Assembly (NCBI GenBank): GCA_028292075.1
Contig: JAQGNA010000043.1
Location: forward strand, 1 to 12,467
Direction: 5' to 3'
From: Rhodoferax sp.
Lineage (GTDB): Bacteria > Pseudomonadota > Gammaproteobacteria > Burkholderiales > Burkholderiaceae
Length of the DNA: 12,467 nt
Position 1 is the stretch's first letter; each line of letters starts with the position of its first letter. This document shows positions 6,497 to 12,467 of this stretch, piece after piece. The position numbers and the translations under genes are program-made. The notes under the pieces were generated by a model. The model had not been told where the DNA came from. It was given only the letters and a program-made list of their open reading frames with translations, and ran no database searches.

Positions 6497-8272
6497 ATGG
6501 CACTCACCCTTGCCCAACTGAACGCGGCACCGTTTGCCGAGGCCGCACGGCTGCTGGACGGCCTGTACGAACACACGCCCTGGATCGCCGAAAAGGCGCT
6601 GTCGGCCCGGCCCTTTGCCTCGCTCGCGCAACTGAAGCACGCCATGGTCCGCATCGTCGCCGCGGCCGACCGTGGCGCGCAGGTCGCCCTGGTCCGCGCG
6701 CACCCGGAACTTGCCGGCAAGGCCATGGAAGCCGGCAGCCTGACCGCCGAGTCGACCACCGAGCAGAAGGCCGCCGGCCTCACGCAGTGCACGCCGGCCG
6801 AGTTGCAGCGCATCCGTGAACTCAATGCCGCCTATGCCGCGAAGTTCGGCTTTCCCTTCGTGCTGGCGGTTCGCGGCCCGCGAGGCACGGGCCTCGCCAA
6901 GGACGTCATCCTGGCCACCTACGAGCGGCGCCTTCACCACCACCCCGACTTCGAACTGGCCGAAGCACTGCACAACATCCACCGTATCGTCGAGATTCGC
7001 CTGAACGACGTTTTCGGGCACACGCCCGCCCTCGGCAATGTGGTGTGGGACTGGCAGGAGGCGCTCTCCGTGCACACCGACCCGGGCTATGCCGAACTCG
7101 GTCAACTGACGGTGACTTACCTCACCGACGCGCACCGGGCCTGCGCTGCGCAGATCGCCGCCGACATGCGCACCTGCGGCTTCGACGACGTGCGCATCGA
7201 CGCGGTGGGCAATGTGGTGGGCCGCTATTTCGGCGCCACGCCGGACGCCAAGTTTTTGATGACCGGCAGCCACTTCGATACCGTGCGCAATGGCGGCAAG
7301 TACGATGGCCGGCTCGGCATCTTCGTGCCGATGGCCTGCGTGCGCGAACTCTCCCGCCAGGGCCGGCGCCTGCCTTTCGGCTTCGAGGTCGTGGGCTTCG
7401 CCGAGGAGGAAGGCCAGCGCTACAAGGCCACCTTCCTGGGCTCGGGCGCCCTCATCGGTCACTTCGATCCAGCCTGGCTCGACCAGCAGGATGCCGACGG
7501 CGTCACCATGCGGACGGCCATGGCACATGCCGGGCTGCGGCCGGAAGACATTCCCGCGATCCAGCGCGATCCGGCACGCTACCTGGGCTTTGTCGAGGTG
7601 CACATCGAGCAAGGCCCGGTGCTGACCGAGCTCGACCTGCCGCTGGGCATCGTCACCTCGATCAACGGCAGCGTGCGGTTTGTGGGCGAAGTGCTGGGCA
7701 TGGCCAGCCACGCAGGCACCACGCCGATGAACCGCCGCCGCGACGCCGCCACCGCGGTGGCCGAACTGGCGCTTTATGTCGAACGCCGCGCCGCCGCCGA
7801 CGCAGACTCGGTCGGCACCATGGGCATGCTGCAGGTGCCGAACGGCTCGATCAACGTGGTGCCCGGCGCCTGCCGCTTCAGCCTCGACCTCCGCGCGCCA
7901 GTGGACGCGCAACGCGATGCGCTGGCCAGCGACGTGCTGGCCGAACTCCGCACCATCTGCGAACGCCGCAGCCTGCGCTTCACGCTCGAAGAAACCATGC
8001 GCGCCGCCGCCGCCCCCAGCGCCCCGGCCTGGCAGCAACGCTGGGAGCGCGCGGTCGAAGCCCTCGGCGTGCCGCTCCACCGCATGCCCAGCGGCGCCGG
8101 CCACGACGCCATGAAGCTTCACGAGGTCATGCCGCAGGCCATGCTGTTCGTGCGCGGCCAGAACTCTGGCATCAGTCACAACCCGCTCGAGAGCACCACC
8201 AGCGACGACATGCAGCTGGCGGTCGACGCCTTCCTGCATCTCCTGAACGAACTTGCCGCATCGGCAAGCTGA
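6497..8272 (+). CDS. uraD-allC: Bifunctional OHCU decarboxylase / allantoate amidohydrolase fusion
   Basis: A 591-residue fusion of two purine-degradation enzymes. Residues 1 to about 172 are a UraD-type OHCU decarboxylase giving S-allantoin: RAHPEL (H69), TTEQKAAGL (E90), FGFPFVLAVRG (118-127) and EIRLNDVF (R168). From about 185 to the end is an M20-family allantoate amidohydrolase giving ureidoglycine, NH3 and CO2. Its two-metal ligands are all present at normal spacing: H259 and D270 (GSHFDTVRNGGKYDGRLG), E305 with general base E304 (AEEEG), H369 (VHIEQG) and H561 (SGISHNPLES). Lengths of both halves match the separate enzymes, and the linker is very short. The ATG is 3 nt after the puuE stop, implying translational coupling. 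Allantoinase, the enzyme acting between these two steps, is the adjacent gene, so the two genes together cover three consecutive reactions. Confidence 0.93.
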   Translation: MALTLAQLNAAPFAEAARLLDGLYEHTPWIAEKALSARPFASLAQLKHAMVRIVAAADRGAQVALVRAHPELAGKAMEAGSLTAESTTEQKAAGLTQCTPAELQRIRELNAAYAAKFGFPFVLAVRGPRGTGLAKDVILATYERRLHHHPDFELAEALHNIHRIVEIRLNDVFGHTPALGNVVWDWQEALSVHTDPGYAELGQLTVTYLTDAHRACAAQIAADMRTCGFDDVRIDAVGNVVGRYFGATPDAKFLMTGSHFDTVRNGGKYDGRLGIFVPMACVRELSRQGRRLPFGFEVVGFAEEEGQRYKATFLGSGALIGHFDPAWLDQQDADGVTMRTAMAHAGLRPEDIPAIQRDPARYLGFVEVHIEQGPVLTELDLPLGIVTSINGSVRFVGEVLGMASHAGTTPMNRRRDAATAVAELALYVERRAAADADSVGTMGMLQVPNGSINVVPGACRFSLDLRAPVDAQRDALASDVLAELRTICERRSLRFTLEETMRAAAAPSAPAWQQRWERAVEALGVPLHRMPSGAGHDAMKLHEVMPQAMLFVRGQNSGISHNPLESTTSDDMQLAVDAFLHLLNELAASAS

Positions 8273-8275
8273 AAC

Positions 8276-8294
8276 ACCGGCCGGCGCCGCCGGT
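8276..8294 (+). other. GC-rich hairpin between the fusion gene and the M20 gene
   Basis: ACCGGC (8276-8281) pairs perfectly with GCCGGT (8289-8294) around a 7-nt loop, within the 31-nt gap separating two co-directional genes. It has no T-run, so it is more likely to affect RNA stability or translation of the next gene than to terminate. Confidence 0.35.
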
Positions 8295-8303
8295 CCTACC
8301 GCG

Positions 8304-9539
8304 ATGACTTCCATGACCGATTACGACAAACTGGACGCCTGGGTCGATGTCCATTTCGACGAGCAGGTCGGCTTCCTGCAGCGCCTGGTCCAGGTGCCCA
8401 CCGACACGCCGCCCGGCAACAACGCGCCGCATGCCGAACGCACCGCCGAGCTGCTGGCCGGCTACGGCTTCACGCCCGAAAAGTACGCCGTGCCGGCAGA
8501 CGAAGTGGCCGCCGCCGGCCTGCAGAGCATCACCAACCTGATCGTGCGCCGCAGCTACGCCGCCGGCGGGCCGGTGGTCGCGCTCAATGCCCACGGCGAC
8601 GTGGTGCCGCCCGGCGAAGGCTGGACCAAAAAGCCGTATGGCGGCGAGATCGTAGACGGCAAGATCTACGGCCGCGCCACAGCGGTCAGCAAGGGCGACT
8701 TCTCCACCTTCACCTTCGCCCTGCGCGCGCTCGAATCGCTCGGCGCGCCGCTGAAAGGCGGCGTTGAACTGCACTTCACCTACGACGAGGAATTTGGCGG
8801 CGAGGTCGGCCCGGGCTGGCTGCTGAAGCACGGGCACACCCGGCCCGACCTGCTGATCGCCGCCGGCTTCTCCTACCAGGTGGTCACGGCCCACAACGGC
8901 TGCCTGCAGATGGAGGTCACCGTGCACGGCAAGATGGCCCATGCCGCCATTCCCGAAAGCGGCATCGACGCGATGCAGGCCGCGGTGCACATCCTGAACG
9001 CGCTCTATGCGCAGAACGCCCTGTACAAAGGCATCAGCTCACAGGTCGAAGGCATCAACCATCCGTACCTGAACGTCGGCACGATCGAGGGCGGAACCAA
9101 CACCAACGTGGTGCCTGGCAAGGTGGTCTTCAAACTCGACCGCCGCATGATCCCCGAAGAGAACCCGGTGGAGGTCGAGGCCCGCATCCGCCAGGTGATT
9201 GCCGACGCCGCGGCCGTGTGCGCTGGCGTCAGCGTGGACATCCGCCGGCTGCTGCTGGCCAACGCCATGAAGCCGCTTCCCGGCAACAGGCCGCTGGTGG
9301 ACGCGATCCAGAAACATGGCCTGACGGTGTTCGGCGAACCGATTCCGGCCACCGGCACGCCGCTCTACACCGACGTGCGCCTCTACGCCGAAGCCGGCAT
9401 TCCCGGCGTGATCTACGGCGCCGGCCCGCGCACCGTGCTCGAATCGCATGCCAAGCGCTCCGACGAGCGCCTGGACCTGGAAGACCTGCGCCGTGCGACC
9501 AAGGTGATTGCCCGCACGCTGCGCGATCTGCTGGCCTGA
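8304..9539 (+). CDS. M20-family (ArgE/DapE-like) protein with atypical metal site
   Basis: A 411-residue cytosolic protein of the M20 metallopeptidase/deacylase fold, separate in type from the AllC domain before it. Recognisable parts: NAHGDVV (H97, general-acid-helper D99), TYDEEFGGE (E162 base, E163 ligand), the dimerisation-domain GKMAHAAIP (H213) and the C-terminal ESHAKRSDE (H382). Two expected ligands look replaced: the bridging Asp of the usual GRGxxDMKG motif is V128 in GRATAVSKGD, and the ligand Glu/Asp of the usual AEPT-like motif aligns with G188 in AAGFSYQ. It may therefore bind one metal or act differently; the AVSKGD form may mark a subfamily. ATG 8304 was chosen, 31 nt after the fusion gene; ATG 8313 is possible, and neither has a clear Shine-Dalgarno. 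Context suggests a ureide-related substrate. Fold certain, substrate unknown. Confidence 0.88.
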   Translation: MTSMTDYDKLDAWVDVHFDEQVGFLQRLVQVPTDTPPGNNAPHAERTAELLAGYGFTPEKYAVPADEVAAAGLQSITNLIVRRSYAAGGPVVALNAHGDVVPPGEGWTKKPYGGEIVDGKIYGRATAVSKGDFSTFTFALRALESLGAPLKGGVELHFTYDEEFGGEVGPGWLLKHGHTRPDLLIAAGFSYQVVTAHNGCLQMEVTVHGKMAHAAIPESGIDAMQAAVHILNALYAQNALYKGISSQVEGINHPYLNVGTIEGGTNTNVVPGKVVFKLDRRMIPEENPVEVEARIRQVIADAAAVCAGVSVDIRRLLLANAMKPLPGNRPLVDAIQKHGLTVFGEPIPATGTPLYTDVRLYAEAGIPGVIYGAGPRTVLESHAKRSDERLDLEDLRRATKVIARTLRDLLA

Positions 9540-9544
9540 GGCGA

Positions 9545-9576
9545 CATTCCTGCATTCCTGCATTCCTGCATTTCTG
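9545..9576. repeat. Octamer tandem repeat (CATTCCTG)x4
   Basis: Three perfect copies of CATTCCTG (9545-9552, 9553-9560, 9561-9568) and a fourth with one change (CATTTCTG, 9569-9576) fill most of the 48-nt gap between the M20 gene and the BMP lipoprotein gene. The last copy ends 11 nt before the ATG at 9588. Seen directly. Confidence 0.9.
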
Positions 9577-9587
9577 CTCGAAGCACC

Positions 9588-10619
9588 ATGCCTTCCACCT
9601 ACTCCCGCCGGCAAATCACCATGGGCGCCACCGCACTGGCCGCCTCACCCTTTCTGGCAGGCTGCGCCGCACAGCGCGAGGCCCGCAGCGAGGCCGCCAT
9701 CGTGTCCGTGGGTGCACTGTTCGCCGGCCGCATCGACGACCGCGGCTTCATGGAAAGCGGTTGGCGGGGCCTGGAGCGGGCGCGCAACGAACTGGGGGCG
9801 CAGACCCGCTACATCGACGGCATTGCGCCCCGCAAGGAGTTGCTGGTGAAGTCGCTGACAGAGCTGGTGTCATCAGGTGTTGACCTGGTGGTCGCCCATG
9901 GCGGCCAGAACAACGAGGCCTGCGCAGAAGTCGCGGCGCAGTTTCCCCGGGTGCAGTTCGCCGTCACCCAGGGCTCGGTCACCGGGGCGAACCTGGCAAG
10001 CTACGAGGTGCTGCAGGAAGAGTCGGCCTACCTCGCAGGCGTGCTGGCCGCGCTGACCACCCGCACCGGCGTGGTCGGGCACATGTCGGGCATCCGGGTT
10101 CGGCCCGGCCTGAAGGGCCGCGCCGCCTTTGCCGCCGGCGTGCAGGCCACCCGGCCCGGCGTGCGCCTGCTGACCAACTTCTCGGGCAACCAGGACGACA
10201 ACGGGCTGTCGGAGCGCATCGCCCTGGCCCAGATGTCCGCCGGTGCGGACATCATCTTCACCATGCTGAACGCCGGCCGCGACGGCGTCACGCGGGCCTG
10301 CCGGGCGCGGGGGACCCGGCAGATCGGCAATGTGGTCGACTGGGTCTCGGTGGACCCGCAGGTCTTCATCGCCTCGGCGGTGGCGGACGTGAGCATCGGC
10401 GTGTTCGAGGCGGTGCACGACCTGCGCGACGGCAAATTTCCGGCGGGCAGCGTGCGCAAGGTCGGCCTTGCCAACGCCGAGGCGGTACGCCTGACGATGG
10501 CGAACGATGTGCCGGCGGACGTCCGGGCACGGGTCCGGCAGGCGTCCGACGGCATCGTGCAGGGGCGAATCGTCGTGCCAGAGCGCTACGACGGCGCCGA
10601 ATTTCCCACGCCGCGCTGA
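9588..10619 (+). CDS. BMP-family (PnrA-like) substrate-binding lipoprotein
   Basis: A 343-residue binding lipoprotein of the BMP/Med family, whose studied members bind nucleosides for ABC import. The N-terminus combines a twin-arginine-like motif (SRRQIT, residues 6-11) with a lipobox LAGC (23-26; lipidation at C26), so it is exported and membrane-anchored, possibly already folded. Family features are VGALFAGRIDDRGFMESGW (41-59, the DxGF ligand loop), AHGGQNNE (103-110), EESAYLAGVLAA (144-155) and the ISGADIIF-like SAGADIIFTMLNAGRDGV. It ends the rightward ureide cluster, 48 nt after the M20 gene. A purine nucleoside, nucleobase or ureide ligand fits the context. No ABC ATPase or permease follows; the next gene is malic enzyme, so its partners must lie elsewhere. 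ATG at 9588 gives the complete signal; the Shine-Dalgarno is weak. Confidence 0.88.
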   Translation: MPSTYSRRQITMGATALAASPFLAGCAAQREARSEAAIVSVGALFAGRIDDRGFMESGWRGLERARNELGAQTRYIDGIAPRKELLVKSLTELVSSGVDLVVAHGGQNNEACAEVAAQFPRVQFAVTQGSVTGANLASYEVLQEESAYLAGVLAALTTRTGVVGHMSGIRVRPGLKGRAAFAAGVQATRPGVRLLTNFSGNQDDNGLSERIALAQMSAGADIIFTMLNAGRDGVTRACRARGTRQIGNVVDWVSVDPQVFIASAVADVSIGVFEAVHDLRDGKFPAGSVRKVGLANAEAVRLTMANDVPADVRARVRQASDGIVQGRIVVPERYDGAEFPTPR

Positions 10620-10654
10620 ACTCGGCGAGGCCGGTGCTCAAAGTGCCGGGGAGC

Positions 10655-10675
10655 GTGCCGGCAGCGTGCCGGCAC
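10655..10675 (+). terminator. Possible terminator hairpin after the BMP gene
   Basis: GTGCCGGC (10655-10662) and GCCGGCAC (10668-10675) form a perfect 8-bp stem with a 5-nt loop, 35 nt past the BMP stop. It is built from an 11-bp tandem duplication (AGCGTGCCGGC at 10652-10662 and 10663-10673). The T-run is lacking (ACTTCAAACTGTT follows), so it is an imperfect intrinsic terminator or a 3'-end stabiliser. Confidence 0.4.
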
Positions 10676-10799
10676 ACTTCAAACTGTTGCATACGGACAC
10701 AAGCCGGCCTTGGCCATCAATTGCGTGGGCACTCAGCCTTGCCGCTGCCTATTTTTGGTGCACCAGGCCCTGTTCATTGCGCGTTTGTACGTAGTCGCC

Positions 10800-10823
10800 G
10801 GGGCATGAACTGCCCCTTTCTTT
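10800..10823 (+). terminator. Terminator-like hairpin in the maeB leader
   Basis: GGGGCA and TGCCCC (10800-10805 and 10811-10816) form a 6-bp stem with loop TGAAC, followed directly by TTTCTTT (10817-10823). This has the form of an intrinsic terminator and could end read-through from the ureide cluster or act in the maeB leader. The CCCC at 10813-10816 can pair instead with GGGG at 10824-10827. Confidence 0.45.
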
Positions 10824-10870
10824 GGGGTAGGCTCGGGGCTTCCCGCACCATGACCCGAGGAGATCAGACA

Positions 10871-12467
10871 ATGAGCATGAACCTTTCGCCAGCCGAGTTG
10901 GCCCTGCGTGACGCTGCCCGCGAATACCACAGCACCCCGACACGGGGCAAGATCTCCGTCACCCCGACCAAGCCCCTGTCGAACCAGCGCGATCTTTCGC
11001 TGGCCTACTCGCCGGGCGTCGCCTATCCGTGCCTCGACATCCAGGCCGACCCATCGCTGGCGGCCGAGTACACCTCACGCGGCAACCTGGTCGGCGTGAT
11101 CACCAACGGCACAGCGGTACTGGGCCTGGGCAACATCGGCCCGCTGGCCTCCAAGCCGGTGATGGAAGGCAAGGGCTGCCTGTTCAAGAAATTTGCCGGC
11201 ATCGACGTGTTCGACATCGAACTAGCGGAGAACGACCCCGACAAGCTGTTCGACATCATCGCGGCCATGGAGCCCACGTTGGGCGGCGTCAACCTCGAAG
11301 ACATCAAGGCACCCGAGTGCTTCTACATCGAGCAGAAGCTGCGCGAGCGCATGAACATTCCGGTGTTCCATGACGACCAGCACGGCACGGCCATCATCTC
11401 GTCGGCTGCGCTGCTGAACGGGCTCGAACTCGTGGGCAAGAAGATCGAGGATGTGAAGGTGGCGGTCTCTGGCGCCGGCGCGGCCGCACTGGCCTGCCTC
11501 GACGTCATGGTCGGCCTTGGCGTGCAGCGCAAGAACGTGTTCGTCTGCGATTCGAAGGGCGTGATCTACCACGGCCGCAGCGGTGGCTTCGATGCATCGA
11601 AGGAACGCTACGCGCAGGAAACCTCTGCCCGCACGCTGGCCGACGCGGTGGACCAGGCCGATGTGTTCCTGGGCTGCTCGGCCGCCGGGGTGCTCACCGC
11701 CGAGATGGTCAAGACGATGGCCAACAAGCCGATCATCCTGGCCCTGGCCAACCCCGAGCCCGAGATCCGGCCCGAGCTGGCCAAGGCAGTGCGCCCCGAC
11801 TGCATCATCGCCACCGGCCGTTCGGACTATCCGAACCAGGTCAACAACGTGCTGTGCTTCCCCTACATCTTCCGCGGCGCGCTCGACTGCGGCGCCACCA
11901 AGATCACCGAAGCCATGAAGCTGGCCTGCGTGCGCCAGATCGCCGACCTGGCCAAGGCCGACATCAGCGAAGAGGTGGCCGCCGCCTATGCCGGCAAGGA
12001 ACTGGTGTTCGGCAGCGACTACCTGATCCCCACGCCGTTCGACTCGCGCCTGATCCTGCGCATCGCCCCGGCCGTGGCCAAGGCCGCCGAAGAGTCGGGC
12101 GTGGCCACGCGCCCCATCCAGGACTACGAAGCGTATCGGCAGACGTTGTCGCGCTTCGTCTACCAGACCGGCATGTTCATGAGCCCGGTGTTCGCAGCGG
12201 CCAAGGCGGTGGAGGCCAAGTCCAAGCGCGTGGCCTATGCCGAGGGCGAGGATGAGCGCGCCTTGCGTGCCGCCCAGGTGGCGGTCGACGAGAACCTGGC
12301 CCGCCCGGTGCTGATCGGCCGGCCGGAGGTGATCGCGGCACGCATCGCCAAGGCCGGACTTCGCATCCAGATCGGCCGCGATGTCGACGTGGTCAACCCC
12401 GAGGACGACTCCCGCTTCCGGCAGTACTGGGAGACCTACCACCGCCTCATGGGCCGGCGCGGCGTCA
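10871..12467 (+). CDS. maeB: NADP-dependent malic enzyme, MaeB type (3' end cut by window)
   Basis: Malic enzyme, converting malate to pyruvate, CO2 and NAD(P)H. 532 residues are visible of a family length near 760-770; the frame is open to the right edge. The catalytic part has [10 protein letters not shown] (45-54), [17 protein letters not shown] (85-101), the metal-site FHDDQHGTA (166-174), the Rossmann loop [10 protein letters not shown] (200-209), LANPEPEI (292-299) and [18 protein letters not shown] (314-331). From about residue 435 a phosphotransacetylase-like domain begins ([15 protein letters not shown] at 454-468, then PVLIGRP), the mark of the MaeB class, and is cut off. ATG 10871 follows GAGGAG at good spacing; ATG 10877 is a less likely alternative. 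It probably belongs to central metabolism, not the ureide cluster. NADP preference is inferred from the class. Confidence 0.94.
   Translation, partial: MSMNLSPAELALRDAAREYHSTPTRGKISVTPTKPLSNQRDLSLAYSPGVAYPCLDIQADPSLAAEYTSRGNLVGVITNGTAVLGLGNIGPLASKPVMEGKGCLFKKFAGIDVFDIELAENDPDKLFDIIAAMEPTLGGVNLEDIKAPECFYIEQKLRERMNIPVFHDDQHGTAIISSAALLNGLELVGKKIEDVKVAVSGAGAAALACLDVMVGLGVQRKNVFVCDSKGVIYHGRSGGFDASKERYAQETSARTLADAVDQADVFLGCSAAGVLTAEMVKTMANKPIILALANPEPEIRPELAKAVRPDCIIATGRSDYPNQVNNVLCFPYIFRGALDCGATKITEAMKLACVRQIADLAKADISEEVAAAYAGKELVFGSDYLIPTPFDSRLILRIAPAVAKAAEESGVATRPIQDYEAYRQTLSRFVYQTGMFMSPVFAAAKAVEAKSKRVAYAEGEDERALRAAQVAVDENLARPVLIGRPEVIAARIAKAGLRIQIGRDVDVVNPEDDSRFRQYWETYHRLMGRRGV

Larger units (their letters stand above)
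10620..10870. promoter_or_regulatory. BMP-maeB intergenic region
   Basis: A 251-nt gap without a credible gene. It should contain the maeB promoter, but I cannot point to a convincing -35/-10 pair. It holds the hairpin at 10655, a perfect 10-bp palindrome TGGTGCACCA (10756-10765) that could be an operator, competing hairpins at 10800-10827, and a strong GAGGAG ribosome-binding site (about 10856-10861) before the maeB ATG. Confidence 0.5.

Noticed and set aside
7045..8307. A 420-residue plus-strand frame overlapping the fusion gene
   Set aside because: It is an Arg-rich +1 shadow of the AllC domain, with no recognisable motif.
5357..8314. A 985-residue open frame on the minus strand
   Set aside because: It is antisense to puuE, the UraD-AllC fusion and part of the M20 gene, all of which carry full family motifs. 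Its His/Gly/Ala/Val-rich composition is the usual product of reading high-GC genes backwards.
10671..10690. Sigma-54 promoter (GGCAC followed by TTGC)
   Set aside because: The GG and GC elements are about 18 nt apart, whereas this promoter type needs close to 10 nt between them.
10733..10943. Two short minus-strand frames (64-65 residues) in the BMP-maeB gap
   Set aside because: No convincing ribosome-binding site or family resemblance, and they overlap the maeB leader and start.
11222..12442. A 406-residue minus-strand open frame
   Set aside because: It is antisense to maeB, which has clear motifs throughout; composition is typical of a GC-driven shadow frame.

Overview
The window is GC-rich, with tightly packed genes and weak promoters. 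Gene content and protein style (Bug/TctC receptor, PuuE allantoinase, a fused UraD-AllC protein, a MaeB-type malic enzyme) point to a betaproteobacterium of the Burkholderiales, most likely the Comamonadaceae. That placement is inferred from family resemblance, not from a search.

Layout. Positions 12-1409 (minus strand) hold an aldo/keto reductase followed by a YciH/SUI1-type translation factor, 9 nt apart. A 231-nt divergent gap separates them from a plus-strand pair: an unrecognised 75-residue protein (1641-1868) and an RhlE-like DEAD-box RNA helicase (1889-3151). The core, 3182-10619, is a ureide (purine catabolism) locus. On the minus strand are 5-hydroxyisourate hydrolase (uraH) and, downstream of it, a Bug/TctC-type periplasmic binding protein. 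Divergent from them on the plus strand are a GntR/FCD regulator, PuuE allantoinase, a fused OHCU decarboxylase-allantoate amidohydrolase, an M20 metallohydrolase-fold protein, and a BMP-family binding lipoprotein. A 251-nt gap then leads to the malic enzyme maeB, which runs off the right edge.

How the core works together. UraH converts 5-hydroxyisourate to OHCU. The N-terminal domain of the fusion decarboxylates OHCU to S-allantoin, PuuE opens allantoin to allantoate, and the C-terminal domain of the fusion splits allantoate to ureidoglycine, ammonia and CO2. The enzymes that make 5-hydroxyisourate (urate oxidation, xanthine dehydrogenase) and those that use ureidoglycine or ureidoglycolate are not in the window. 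The two orphan solute receptors probably deliver substrates of this pathway, but neither has its membrane partners here. A TGTATACA palindrome in the uraH/GntR divergent gap is a plausible operator.

Most notable points: the two-enzyme fusion that skips the intervening step; the adjacent M20 protein, in which two of the five usual metal-ligand positions look substituted; an octamer tandem repeat just upstream of the BMP lipoprotein; and competing hairpins in the maeB leader. I found no mobile element, CRISPR array, rRNA or tRNA, and no clear case for an entirely new system.
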